A DNA stretch of 64,000 nt from Hyperoplus lanceolatus (taxonomy: Eukaryota > Chordata > Actinopteri > Uranoscopiformes > Ammodytidae). A program made the position numbers and the translations under genes. Each line of letters begins with the position of its first letter. Within the stretch, counting starts at the first letter, position 1. Under the pieces are notes generated by a model, which was not told the DNA's origin, did not search any database, and saw nothing but the letters and a program-made list of their open reading frames with translations. Below, piece after piece: positions 33,779 through 45,474 of this stretch. The stretch lies in the NCBI GenBank assembly GCA_026929865.2, contig CM049408.1:4355001-4419000 (forward strand). Direction: 5' to 3'.

Positions 33779-34201
33779 GGTCACCGCCGTCCCCATGAAT
33801 ACATCTTCTTGTCTGGATCATCATGGACAAACCCAAAGGACACATCAATGCACTTGCCATGATAATCACACATTGCCTGAAGTTGGACAGATGCTAACAG
33901 TTTCCTATTAGTAAAGCAGCTTGTTCTCAGTCCTGCCAGTGGTGCTACTCTACATTAAATTGCATTCATGGTGTATTCAAGATACAGAAACACGACATAT
34001 TCGGAGATGCAATGGTCTGAGTATACGCTGTGACATATCAGAGGTAGAATCTGTTTTGTTGACTATGTACTGTATATCTGCTCTCAACCTGCGCAGATGG
34101 AAAATACATACAGCCCAGAACAAAGACAGCAATATAATATATCAAATATAGTGTACTTAAGTTTATATTGACAATGATGATGTGCGCGTGTAGACACTAT
34201 G
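33779..34201. other. Spacer without recognised genes
   Basis: No repeat or coding signal recognised. Confidence 0.4.
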
Positions 34202-34745
34202 TGTTATGATCCTGCTTGGGCCTCTAGCCCTTGTGTTGTTTTTCCCTTTTACCCTTGTATATGTGCTGGTCTATTGCAGGGTTGGAGTCAGGTGTGCTGG
34301 AGTCAATCACCAGCATTCACAGCTGCCATCAATCATCAATCAACTGCTCTTCATATACCCGGCCCTACCTGCCAGACACTGCCAGATTGTAGATCATGTT
34401 TCCACACAGTCAGTCCTCTCTCTAAGCTAACCTGTTTTCAGCTCCGTTTTTTGCATTTTTCCTGGCTAACTCCTGTCTTTTCTGCCACAGCTCTCCCGGC
34501 CTGACTCCAGCCACCAGCTCCAGCCCTCGCCCGCCAGCACTTCCTCCCGGACCCCTCTGCCTGCCTGCTCTAGCCTGCTCACAACTCAGCTTGGACTTGC
34601 CCCGTTGCTCTCTCCCTGGAGCCCCATGACAGCCAGCTTCCCCCCCGGATCACGGTCCTAACCCCCCTGCTGGTCACTCCCAAAATAAATCTTCTTAAAA
34701 CTGTTACTGTCTCCGCACCTGTGTCCTCCTGATCCAGCCGTTACA
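34202..34745 (+). mobile_element. Probable solo LTR
   Basis: The 544-bp segment begins TGTTATGATCCTGC and ends CCAGCCGTTACA, so it has TG...CA termini. It contains an AATAAA signal near 34684, followed by a T-rich CTGTTACTGTCTCCGCACCT stretch as in fish Ty3/gypsy-type LTRs. The interior is C-rich and non-coding; the frame at 34199-34504 lies in the R/U5-like part. No matching internal sequence or second LTR is present. A 5-bp target duplication was not evident, so the solo LTR call is provisional. Confidence 0.5.
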
Positions 34746-34754
34746 AGTTTTTTT

Positions 34755-35400
34755 TCTAAAAGCTAATGTTAGCATGCTACAATGCTCTCAATGAGGATGC
34801 TTATGTTAAGCATTTCTAAGGTTGACCTTGTTCATCAGCTTGCTAATGTGCTGACATCATGGATAGTAAATAATATGGATGTAGCATCCGGGCTGACCTC
34901 AGTTATTCACACGGCATCCAATAATCCTGGTTTGTGCGCGTCGCCATCTTGTGAGATTTTTACTCCGCCTCACTCCTCTTGCCGAAAAGGGGAATCGACG
35001 TCACGTCGGGGGGAGGGAGATAGCTGACGTATACCTCCGAGGCAAAGTGAGGGACAACGGGCGGAGAGCTGTCACTCAAGAGATCGTGCCAATACATTTT
35101 AACCTCCAAAAGAATAAAAACTAGCGTGGGCCAAAAAAATTCACCACCCTCAGTGTTGTCATGGAGATGTGACCTAAACATACAGACTAAAATGGTTTTG
35201 TGGCCCAGGCTGTAAATAGGTTTAATAAGACTTTGAAAACGGCCTATCTAACAAGTGAGTCAAAGAAAAACTGCTCGTCTTGGCGCCACCCCCAGTGGCA
35301 CTTTCTGGTTACTACAGTTGTAGGTCACTTCCTTCTTGGATGCCGGTAAAACTGTGAGCTTCCATGTTCAAAAGGTTGGGGCTTGGTTGACATTTAATAA
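34755..35400. repeat. Old interspersed repeat material
   Basis: GCTAATGTTAGCATGCTA then CAATGCTC...GAGGATGCTTA is a recurrent fish intergenic pattern. The following CGCCATCTTGTGAG, GACGTCACGTC and CAGGCTGTAAATAGG phrases also look repeat-derived. The frames here (34782-35027, 34960-35181) have no domain. Confidence 0.4.
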
Positions 35401-36690
35401 TTAGCAATAGAGACAATGTCCATCTGAGGACATCTCGGGGATGTGGTTAGTGTTGATGGTCCCACAGTATTGGTCAAAGATATTTTGACCTGACACAAGG
35501 CACTAGATTCATCCAACTTCCTAGCATGAGTACGATGTAAGATATCCATCCACCTGTCCCTTTGCATTTTGAACTCACATCCTTGAATACAAACGCTGGA
35601 TCTTCTGTAAAATGATACTATTTATCATGTAAAATACACCATTTTCTCCGGATGGGAACCCCTGGATTGGCTCTCGGAAGTGTGACATTTTGTGGGGAAA
35701 GATTTCAGATTTAGATGTAGATTTATGCATTGTCTTTAAAATGAAATTCTTTGCAATGGTGTGCTTGTTAAAGGGCTTGTTTGTATTTGAAATCTCATCC
35801 CCCACTCTCTCTCTCCCAACACCGTTTTCTCTCCCTCTATCAATCCAGACAGTGTTCCACTCGCACATAATTGTCTCTTGCATACGGAGGCCTCTCTAAA
35901 CTGGGATAATAATGTCAAGTTAAAACCTTTTAAACTTTGCATAGGGAAATCAAGTGCACATTGTAAGATAGAAGACAGGTACAGTACATTACAACACAAC
36001 ACAACACAACACAGACCTTTGTATATCCTCTTCAGGCCAAACTGTGTGCTTTGTGGAAATTGCATATAAATAGGGGAACACTTGAATGGGACATAGGTTA
36101 TTGCAATTGGTATTATTTAGCACCATGCAATTAATATGTAAAGGATATTTCAGTGGTTAAATAGTGCTTGCCCATTAAGGTGAGGGGACTCAGGATGCTA
36201 GATAATAGAAACATATCAAAGTCTATGCAGCAGAAGTCCGCAGATGCGTTTTAGTTCCTATGGGGGAAAAGCTCCAAAATGCAACGGCAACCAATGCTAA
36301 CATTTTTCTAAATCAAAATATCAATATCAAACTTTCTTAAACAGAATATAGAGAGAGAGACTGTAGGCTCTGAGCTTAACACACTAGACTGGAGGGTAGA
36401 ATCTATACGCCTCTAAAGATACAAGAAGAAGAGCAATTATTGGACTACATTATTTGCAGTTGCATCAGAGCTGGAAGGCAAATGTGCGCCCTACCCACCC
36501 AATCGAAATTGAAGATTTTTTTTTTCTTTTTCTTTTTTTAAGTGGAAGACCAGTCCCACTATCAGACGGACCTGTTTAAGACAATTAATTAATACTATAG
36601 AATATACCATTACCATGCATTGCCTCTAATTGGGTGGGCAGGACAGCCTGCCTCCAAGTTACCCACCCGCTTATAGTGGTCACTGGTCAG
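35401..36690. other. Low-repeat DNA without recognised genes
   Basis: A short (ACAAC)n run occurs at about 35990-36012. Several overlapping frames at 35575-36069 on both strands carry no domain. Confidence 0.45.
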
Positions 36691-37265
36691 CAGAGCCGGC
36701 CCGAGGCATAAGCAAAATAAGCGGTTGCTTAGGGTCTCGACTGCCAGGCCCCCCCACAAAAAAAATAAAGTTTGTGTATTGATATCAACATCATATTATG
36801 TAAATTTAAATTATTATTTCTTCAATAGCTTCTAATTCATCCGACCAAGTGTCTCCAAATTATTTGTTCACCCCCCTAGCAGGGTCGTGACCTCGGCTTG
36901 CTACTATTTTCACCCAGCTGGACATCGGTGGCAATAGCGTAACACACTGGTTGTGTGAATGATATTTAACAATAGTCAATGTTTTGGGCAGCGCGTTTTG
37001 AGAGGGCCCCCCTAATCAAATTCTGCTTAGGGCCCCATGAAGGCTTTGGCTCTGGTTGTGACACTGATGTGGAAAGCTGCTGGGAGCAGCATGGTAACCC
37101 CCCCCCCCCCATACATCAGTGATGTGTCTAAAAGCATACATTACAGTAAATGTGCCAAGAAGCAGGCATGGAGATCTTGCAAGGGCAAAACAAATGTAGG
37201 TTTCTTCTCTGCCCACCTACTATTTCTATCTGCCCACCCTAATCTTACTGCCTAGAACCGGCCCT
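36691..37265. mobile_element. Probable hAT-like non-autonomous element (CAGAGCCGGCCC ends)
   Basis: Left end CAGAGCCGGCCCGAGGCATA; complement of right end CAGGGCCGGTTCTAGGCA. The ends match over the first 11 bases with one change. Interior words (TGCTTAGGGTCTCG, AATCAAATTCTGCTTAGGGC) fit a common fish repeat. CAG-type ends suggest hAT, but the 8-bp flanks do not match. It includes a C13 run at 37098-37110. Confidence 0.5.
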
Positions 37266-37316
37266 GTTTCAGACAAACCTATTGGTTGAGTCTACTAACT
37301 ACAGTACCAAAACATA

Positions 37317-37601
37317 CCCTGCGTTCCAATCCCCATACTTGCATACTATCTAGTATGCCAAAAAAAAGATTTAGGATGTCCCAATACATGCAGGTCAATT
37401 GCAGTATGCTGAAAATACACAAATGCCCCACTAACTCCAATAGCACTTTGAAGTATTTGTCTATATTATTGACATTTCTTAACATAATGAAAAAAAAACT
37501 TTCTTATCTGATTTTTTTCTCTCTCCTGTGGCCCTTAAACTCTTCTGTACTTTAGTATGTAGTGTGGTAAAAAGAAAGAGTATGTGATTTGGAATGCAGG
37601 G
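37317..37601 (+). mobile_element. MITE family A, copy 5 (best preserved)
   Basis: 285 bp. Starts CCCTGCGTTCCAATCCCCAT, contains TAGTATGCCA, TTTAGGATGTCCCAATACAT, CAGTATGCTGAAAATACACA and GCCCCACTAACTCC, and ends TATGTGATTTGGAATGCAGG. The ends pair over about 22 bases with mismatches. No clear target duplication. Confidence 0.85.
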
Positions 37602-37968
37602 CTAGTTTGCTACAACATCAACAGCCAAGCTTCAGCCATTAGTGAAATATTTCTCAGGTCTGTGTCCTCAGCCCTGCAGTGTGTGGATCACTCTCTCATG
37701 GCTGGGTCTCATCCAGCGTCTGCTGCCTATAACCCAGTGCTACTCATTTTAATTCCCAACACAAGCTGATTTCCATCCAAGATTATTTAAACCGAGGACC
37801 TGCATTGTGTATTTTGTTATATAAATCAATAATCTCTTCCCCCCCTCAATTCCCTAGATTATGCTGATCTGCCTAATTACAAAATGTGCGTTCTCCACAC
37901 AGAATACTCACGTTTTACCAGATTAAGACCTATAGGCTTTCCAAAAGAGCATGATGAATCAACTGTTA
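37602..37968. other. Spacer without recognised genes
   Basis: No repeat or coding signal recognised; C-rich run near 37842. Confidence 0.4.
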
Positions 37969-38620
37969 TTTCATTTAACTTTATTTATCCTCGAGAGACC
38001 AATTGAGGGGTGACCCTCATTTACAATGATGTCGAGTTCAAAGCTAATTCAAAGGAAAAACAACAATACATAAACAATATTCAATGCAAAAACATCAAAT
38101 GCACAACAACAGGTGAAGAGAAAAAAAAACAATTGAAACATTTACATAGTGGTGAAGGGTGGCAGCAATTAACATTAAATTGGTGAAAGTACAATATAGT
38201 CTAATTAAAACAGTTAGAGTTTGGCAAATTTAAGATAGTTTGTTTAAATTGGTTAAAAGATATGAAGGTATTTAGTTTAATTTGTTGCTGTAAGTTATTC
38301 CAGGAGTCAGGGGCACTGAAGCTAAAAGCTGTCTTTCCCAGCTCAGACCGGGTTTGTGGGACATAAAGCATAAGCATGTCAGTGGAGCGGGTCTGATAAA
38401 GCCCATCTGAAATTTGCAGCATTTCTGTTAAATAACGAGGAAGCTTCCCGGTCAAGGCTTTGTAAATAAAAATGTGCCAATGTGCGTCACGTCTCTCTTT
38501 AAGGGAGGACCACCCAACCTTTTCATATACCATAAGCATCTCATGTGATGAACCTTAAAGCAGAGTGAAAAACGATGATATGTCTCCAATGCCCCCAGTC
38601 AGACACATAAGAGGTGTTTT
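37969..38620 (-). mobile_element. Rex1/CR1-like LINE 3' end, 5'-truncated
   Basis: The minus-strand frame 38201-38539 reads YEKVGWSSLKERRDAHWHIF, YKALTGKLPRYL, TRSELGKTAFSFSAPDSWNN and FNQFKQTILNL. This is the typical C-terminal end of a Rex1/CR1-type reverse-transcriptase ORF (W..L..RR..HW..fIYKAL.G.LP.YL ... fSaP..WN.Lq). A one-base loss just upstream (about 38541) breaks the frame: FHSALRFIT precedes it in another frame, and WGHWRHI further on resembles the YGDI motif region. The 3' UTR runs to a GATAAATAAAGTTAAATGAA tail at 37969. Inactive. Confidence 0.75.
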
Positions 38621-39175
38621 TTCTTCATAGTGTTGCTTAGTTTGACCCTCTAATGTGAATATGGAATATGGGTTCAAATTGTTATCCATCTCTTTTTTTC
38701 AAACTAAAGTTTCCTTAAATGGATTTTGCGTCGAAATTATAAAATATCTCCCTTGCATTCAGCCATTGTGGAGATTATCTAGAGGGGAAAAAATGGGGCA
38801 AGGCTAAATGACCATGCAAGGCAGTGGTGGACAAAGTACACAACCCCAGTACTTCAAGTCAAAGTATAGATACTCATGATTGATGACTCAAATACAAGGG
38901 AAAGTTGCCCAGTCACATTTGTTTACTGAAGTTTAAGTACCAGAGTATTTGCTTTCATAGAAAATATGTATGCAGTAGAACAAAGTTGTCTTAATGGGAC
39001 AAAATGATGCCCCAAAACTTATGTACCAATTTGAAAAATGTCTTGAACACGTGTCAGTCCTGAGTTTGCATGTTTACCAGCACAACCATGTGTGTACTGT
39101 CTTCCTGCCCTCCAATCCAGAGTCGAGGGCAGCGGGGCAAGAAATTTGAAAAAGCAATCAACAGCACCCCCCCCC
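38621..39175. other. Spacer without recognised genes
   Basis: Low-repeat DNA. GACAAAGTACACAACCCCAG then TACTTCAAGTCAAAGTATAG near 38831 resembles an old fish interspersed repeat. No coding signal. Confidence 0.35.
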
Positions 39176-39176
39176 C

Positions 39177-39217
<41 letters not shown>

Positions 39218-39379
39218 CCCTTCACTCCCCCCCACCAAGCTGATTTGCATCTGATCCCCAGATCATGTTTTATTTATCAGTAATCACAACCAATCAGGGA
39301 AGAAATTAATCAATGAAGGCGCGAGGCAGGAGCGATATCCGCCATCTGGGGGTCGCGCTGATCCATCCACCCCCTTGCA

Positions 39380-39446
<67 letters not shown>

Positions 39447-39579
39447 GGTCCAATACTGATACACACTAACACGGAGACATAGGCAGGGAGCAGCAAATAC
39501 AGACATGCGGTGAGAAAAACACACGCCTTCACACATGCGTGGACACACACAGGGCTCAACAACGATGGGAACCAACATT

Positions 39580-39620
<41 letters not shown>

Positions 39621-39635
39621 CACGCACACACACAC
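39176..39635 (+). repeat. Cluster of three (CA)n microsatellites
   Basis: CA tracts at 39176-39218 (one AAAC break), 39381-39445 (pure, 65 bp) and 39583-39635 (two CGCA breaks), separated by unique DNA with further CA-rich words. Confidence 0.95.
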
Positions 39636-39639
39636 CGAA

Positions 39640-40060
39640 ATCCCCCTTTCTGCTGGCTTGTCATAGGCCCATATTTAGGTGACTGATATTTTTCTCTCCC
39701 CCTACCAATGAGCTCCGAGCAAGTCCATATGGCCTGGATCAAAGGTGTTGCTGGGTGCATGCTTCTGCTTTATTGCCAGCCGCTGCTGTTAATTAGGAAA
39801 CAAGATCACAGGCAGTATTAAAATCCAATTAAATTGATATGAACAGATTGCCAAGTGATGTTCGCTAATGTATAATTGAGCACCATGCAAATTTTTGCTC
39901 TGGCTGCCTTTTGTTTTGCCCGTATCTCTGCGTCTATCTGTGCAGCTCCACAATGAGCAACCGAGCTTGAAACTTTTCCTCTTTTCTGTCGTCACCGGCT
40001 GAGTGATAAACAAGTTAATGCCCCGAGATGGGTGGGGGGGCATCGCTTTGATCAGTTAAA
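39640..40060. promoter_or_regulatory. Candidate conserved non-coding island (strongest in window)
   Basis: GCTGTTAATTAGGAAACAAG, CAGTATTAAAATCCAATTAA, ATTGATATGAACAGATTGCC, CTAATGTATAATTGAGCACC and an octamer ATGCAAAT (39886-39893) lie within about 120 bp, with no simple repeat or coding signal. Packed homeodomain-type and octamer words fit a neural or limb-type enhancer, but no activity can be inferred. Confidence 0.4.
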
Positions 40061-41470
40061 GTGAAATCCGTCCCATCATGCACCAGGGGTGGGGGTGGGG
40101 GGGGGGGTGGCAGCAGGGTACGTATCCCATGATCCTTTGCCTCTCCACTCATCAATCTGGCCTGTCTGAGCGTGTGCAATGTCTGCGTGTAGTTTCTTTA
40201 ACTAGTTACTTCATACTGGAATAAGCTAAAATACAGTATATTCAACTTAACGTTCGAAAGATAATTATCTTCTCAAGGATGTTTACATGTTTTTTTTTCT
40301 TAACACATTTATTTAGATCAAATAAATAGTTGAAAACTACAATAAAACATCCATATAAGACTACGATATAGTGTTGAATAACAGTGGCAATTCTGGCGCT
40401 CAGGATCCTCACAAGGGACATAGGTGATAGAAAACATTGAATGTGTCAGAAATACTAGATGTTTTCACTTACTTTGAACCCTATCTAGTACGCTAATCAA
40501 TCCTGAGACTTTTGTGATTATGGAATGTTTTTCTTTCAAATGTATTTTATTTGCTTATAGTCCTTATTTTTGAATGGATTCAATCGTCTGCTAAAGACAA
40601 TGCCTGGGGTCTCTTAGACCTCAGTCATGAAACATGCATGTAAAGCAATGGTTTTTCACATGCACTATATATGGGAGTATTATTGACAGGACACAGTACT
40701 GCTACAACAACTGAAAGTCTTGTTGTGAGTCACTAATACAGTGTTATAATTAATTGTCTGTGAATTACTTTCTGGCTAATTTAAGAAATATGTATGTATT
40801 TGTAATGTATTGCCCATACAACACATTTCTATCTGGTTTAATAACACTAACATGGTTGTTTGTGTATTTTGTCACCTTAATCAAATGTGCATGTTCAGTT
40901 TGTGTCAAAGTCCTATGTTAACAAAACTCATGGGTACCTTTCAGGTCGATTACCAATGGCTCCCTATATCCAATACCAGATGTCATGAATAGCAAACATA
41001 ATTTATTTTACAGGTAAGTGAAGCACGACAGTATATCTAGTAGAGCTTCTAACGAACAAAAGGAAGCTCCAGCACTGCAGGGTAGAAAGTGAATGTCTTA
41101 AAGAACGTCTAGGTTTTACACTGATCTCGTCGACCTCCTCTAACACGGCAGGTCGGTGCAGGTTATGGGATTGGACACATTAGGGATTAAGGATTAAAAA
41201 ACATGGATTATAAAAAAGAGCTCAACCTGTCCCAGGATTTTTACTATGTGACATATTCATACATGGAGACGTGACTGGTCAGACCGGTTTAAGAAGGGGA
41301 AGGATTTTCCTCTCTGAGCTTTAAGCCTCGTCCAGCGGTGGACTGGCAGATTTTTTAACAACAGGGCTTAAGTCCTACTGAAATGATGAATGACATGAAT
41401 GATTATCAGGTTGTCAGACTAGTCGAAAAAAGTAAAGCTGTCACTTGACCCTGCTTCCCTGAATTACTTT
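40061..41470. other. Low-repeat DNA with a G-rich patch
   Basis: A G-rich stretch (about 40086-40110, GGGGTGGGGGTGGGG-type) could form a quadruplex. The remainder is AT-rich and unremarkable. Confidence 0.4.
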
Positions 41471-41474
41471 TTTT

Positions 41475-42160
41475 TTGGGATCTTTTGACATCATATTTTT
41501 CAAATTGGCTTCCCCTGTTCCCTGTGTCCTTGATGAAATCCAGGGTTTTTTGAGGAGGGTTCAGGGGTGCCCCCAGTTTCATGATGGTTTTGCGAGACAT
41601 GTAAGTATCATTATGCATGAGGGCTCATGGAAAGACTTTGATGGTCCTTCTTTTGAATCTCGTGGGTTTTTGAAGATGTTTCAGGGACTTTCAGGGGATT
41701 AACCCTTTACCAGGAATTTCACTATAACTTAATTCACTAAGGCCACCACAGGTATTTAAGGATGTTTTAAACAATCCTAAGGAAAGAGTCCATTGGCGGT
41801 TCCAGGGGCCCAATGACGTTCTTATGAAGACCTGCCAGAGCTCTTAAGGATGTGTCATGAACCTAGAGGGATCCTTGAATTCATTTCAGTTGTGTCTGAG
41901 CTCTGGGCCTCAGGGCTTTTTAGAGAAGTTCCCAAGGCTTTCACAATAACTTAATTGTCAAAGGCACCCCTGAGTTTTTAAAGGGGTTCCAAGAATACCA
42001 GGAGTGTGGTCCTGTAAGTGATGAAATGGTTTCAGGACTTACTGGGTGATCTGGAAGTGATAAGTCATCCCACAGGTCATTGGGTACGGTTCAAGAGAGA
42101 GTTTTAGGAATCTCTGGGTGTCCCCGAAGGGTTTTCAGAGGGCATCCAGAAGTCCTTGAT
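41475..42160 (+). repeat. Decayed long-period tandem repeat
   Basis: Variants of a core GGGTTTTTGA-GA-GTTCAGGG recur at about 41542, 41660, 41752, 41838, 41911, 41972 and 42128. Two 31-base blocks 222 bp apart (41717-41747 and 41939-41969, shared words AATAACTTAATT and AAGGC) match at 25 positions by my count, and the text after each continues to match loosely. I read this as an ancient minisatellite-like array with half-unit sub-repeats. Frames on both strands are incidental. Confidence 0.45.
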
Positions 42161-42873
42161 GCTGGTCCCAGGGGCCATCCATTTTATTTGGCTCAGATTC
42201 CCACAATCCTTCGAGCACAGTTGAAGGTCCTTGACATGTAAACCGTTTTTTTTTTTTTTTTGCAAACAAACCCAGTGATTACAGAGTTGGGACGTCTGTG
42301 TCACCCATTCTGAGCCTCGCCAATCAAAGCCCCATATTATCAGCAATTAAATACCCCAGTTGAATGAGCCTAATCACATATATCGGCGACGTATCATCCC
42401 ACATAGAAAATGAAAAAAATTAAAGCTTTTGGATGTAAATGAAATACAACATTTTCCTTCCCGTCAGATGCCACCATCGTCAGAGTCTCGGTTTCCGGCC
42501 AAGTCAAAAGCCCAAAGGGGCCAGTGTCATACAGTCAGTAGCAATGGAATAAAGATAGGAAGAAGAATGCGGAGAGACGGAGGGATAAAGAGATAGCTGT
42601 GGAGAAGTGGGTGCAGCTGGTGCCCTTTTGTCTCTCCAGTGCTTGGTCCTCAGAGCTTCAGATCCACTGGGGAGGGGGCAGAGAAAAGCCCCAGTAAATG
42701 ACATGCTAATGTGACTGGATGTCAGGAAAAAGAGAGTCGGAAATTGCGCCAATTCTCTATGCCTGTAAATTGGGCAACTTTTCAAAAAGAAAAAGGGGGA
42801 AATACCACCCCATCCTTTTTGTTGTATATGAACAGTGATAAAAGCCATGATACATCCCAATAAAAAGGGATTT
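42161..42873. other. Low-repeat DNA without recognised genes
   Basis: T16 run near 42246. The 184-codon minus-strand frame 42504-43058 crosses into the L1 insertion and is antisense to it, so it is not a gene. Confidence 0.45.
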
Positions 42874-42888
42874 AGAGATGTGAGACCA

Positions 42889-43511
42889 AACACACCTGTG
42901 CTCAAAGCTAAGGTTGCATGGGAGAGAGAATTAAATGTGGATTTCACAGATGACTGGTGGGTTAAGGTAATCGACAGAATGAGCTCAACATCATCCTGTG
43001 CTCGCCTTGGGCTCATACAGTTTAAGGTATTCCATAGAACCCACTTTTCTAAAGCCAAGTTGGCAGAGATTTATCCTGACGAAGACGATAGCTGCAACCG
43101 GTGTGGCTTTGCCCCGGCTGATCACAGTCATATGTTTTTTTCTATGTCCAAGATTGAACAATTTTTTGGTGTTCTGTCTTCAAAACACTGTCTGACGTCC
43201 TGCAGCTGGATCTTCGGCCATGTCCTTTAACAGCCATTTTTGGGGTCCCCCTGGTGCCTCCTGCCCACTCTAGACCGCAGGCAGATGTTATTGCTTTTTC
43301 TACTCTTCTGGCTCGGAGAAGAATACTTTTTGAATGGAAGTCTCTAAAGCCTCCCCTGTTTTCTTCTTGGTTGAGCGATGTTATGTTTTTTCTTAAACTT
43401 GAGAAAATTAAATATTCTTTGAAAGGTTGTTTGCACAAATTTGATTGTAGATGGCTCACCTTTATTTCATATTTCAATAAGAATAAAAATAATACTAATA
43501 ATAAAAAATAA
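42889..43511 (+). pseudogene. L1-like ORF2 C-terminal fragment, one frameshift
   Basis: Frame 1 (from 42889) reads LKAKVAWERELNVDFTDDWW, then IQFKVFHRTHFSKAKLAEIY and CNRCGFAPADHSHMFFSM, the conserved W-EL, QFK-lHR-y-SK-KL and C-x2-C...H end region of vertebrate L1 ORF2. A T6 run at 43162-43167 shifts the frame. The second frame continues FWCSVFKTLSDVLQL, PLTAIFGVP, STLLARRRILFEWKS and KLEKIKYSLKG to a stop at 43511. The endonuclease and catalytic RT domains are absent because of 5' truncation. It cannot be functional. Confidence 0.85.
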
Positions 43512-43694
43512 CACTGTATTGCATTGTCTTGTACTTTTTTAAATATGTTTTGTGTTTTTTTTTTGTTTTGTTTTTTCACTTCAAAATGTCCAAGGATTGT
43601 TTGGGGTGTGGGGGTGGGTGGGGGTTATAAATGTTTCATGTTTGTTTGTTTGAAAAAATAACTAAAACTCAATAAAATTGTTTATGGAAAAAAA
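42889..43694 (+). mobile_element. 5'-truncated L1-like LINE with 15-bp target duplication
   Basis: AGAGATGTGAGACCA occurs immediately before (42874-42888) and after (43695-43709) an 806-bp segment that ends in AATAAAATTG...GGAAAAA. Perfect flanking duplication, 5' truncation and an A-rich 3' end are the signature of target-primed reverse transcription. The body encodes the end of an L1-type ORF2 (next entry) and a 3' UTR of about 180 bp. The intact duplication implies a recent insertion. Confidence 0.9.
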
Positions 43695-43709
43695 AGAGAT
43701 GTGAGACCA

Positions 43710-44907
43710 GCAGATAAGGAGTTAAATGGTGTAAGGATGCAGGTTGGGGGAAGGACGGATAAAGATGTAATTTGGGTTGGAAAGAGTAGAAGCGTACCAA
43801 GGTCTGCTGGGAAATCCAAGTGTGATTTTTTGGCTTTGCATGCAAGTTTGCCATCTACATGTTTTGATGTATCCTATCAAAGTCACAATAACTTTCATTA
43901 TTAAGGTATAGGATCAGTCAGTGCGGTTCCATGGCACAACTAGATTGGATTAAGACATATATCGAACTAGACACTAGAACGGACCGTGTCACTTGTCTGA
44001 GTATACATGGCCTTTAAGAAATCGGATAAATGTCCAATGCATGGCTCAGGTGCAAGGTTCAGACTACACACTTACTGTGTTACCTGAACACCCATTCCCA
44101 CCTGCTACTGTATGTGTTTTACCTATTACCAAAGTCTTACATGTGTAATACAGTATTACCAGCCAACCATTTTGACCTTGTCCGCAGCACTTTTTTCCTT
44201 AAGGGTGACATTCGACTACTTTGACCTTTTGCTTCTACATTCGTGAATGGCTTGACAGTAAGTGGTGGCACGTCAGGAAAATGTAAACACAAGACATTAC
44301 GAGCATATGAACACACAACCAATGTTGCCATGTATCTGGAAGCGTCAGTTTCTCAAAACAGTACCCTCGCTTTGTTTGTTGTTGTTTGCTCGGTGGTGCA
44401 AGTGTCAAGCTACATTTTTTCACTATCAGATATTTTTGTATAGGTATAATAGAGTTCAACAGCAGAAAGTACTTCTGCTAACAGTCTGCAAATGGTGCTG
44501 GCTCAGGTGGGCTCACTTGACTTACACGTGGCCCCTGTGTCATGCCATATTGTACAGTACATAGACTCAAAGTCATATTCACAGATGATCTCTTGCTTTG
44601 AATATGAGGCCCTTTCCATGAGGCGTGACCTGTTTCGCAAACAGCTACAGTAGTCCTAGCAATCTCCAGTTTCTGAATAATGTCATATGTTGTCCAGGAT
44701 CTTTAGACTCTCTTTACTATATAAATTGCTACATTACCACAGCTGCTAAATATGTGCTACATGAGGGTTTTATACAGAAAACAAACACACTTTTAGTGTA
44801 GTTTCTATGTTATTCTATACAGAAAATGTATGAACTAGTGCTGCTGTTTGAGTAGCAGCTCAGAAACACTTCCACCCAATATAAACCACAGTATGTTGGG
44901 ATGTAAT

Positions 44908-44909
<2 letters not shown>
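43710..44909. other. Low-repeat DNA without recognised genes
   Basis: No repeat or coding signal that I recognise; overlapping frames of 60-100 codons on both strands at 44137-44564 have no domain. Confidence 0.45.
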
Positions 44910-45002
<93 letters not shown>

Positions 45003-45107
45003 TTTCTCAAAAGATCTATAATAACCATAAAACATTTTCAGAAGTATTCAACTGGTGTAACAGAACAAACACTAACAAAAGGTACAAAGATATATGGAGA
45101 TATAAGG

Positions 45108-45195
<88 letters not shown>

Positions 45196-45395
45196 TAAAT
45201 ATGACAGATGAGTGTAAAGTACAGGTTTGTATGAGCAACTAATTGGCCCAGATATCACCGAAATGAAATATTCATGTGGAGCCTCGGCGTCTTTTTGAAA
45301 GGGAATCCGGTGTGTAATGATGAAGTCGGGACTATTTTATCTTGCTGTGCACCCCACTGACACACTTAAAGCTTGCCATGCGACACCTCCCACCG

Positions 45396-45472
<77 letters not shown>
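44910..45472. repeat. Three long dinucleotide tracts: TG, TG, CA
   Basis: Pure TG at 44910-45000 (91 bp), pure TG at 45111-45193 (83 bp) and pure CA at 45398-45472 (75 bp). The second and third are inverted complements separated by about 200 bp. Confidence 0.97.

Positions 45473-45474
<2 letters not shown>

Noticed and set aside
42504-43058. 184-codon minus-strand open frame
   Set aside because: It overlaps the L1 insertion in antisense and crosses the target duplication. Its peptide has no domain.
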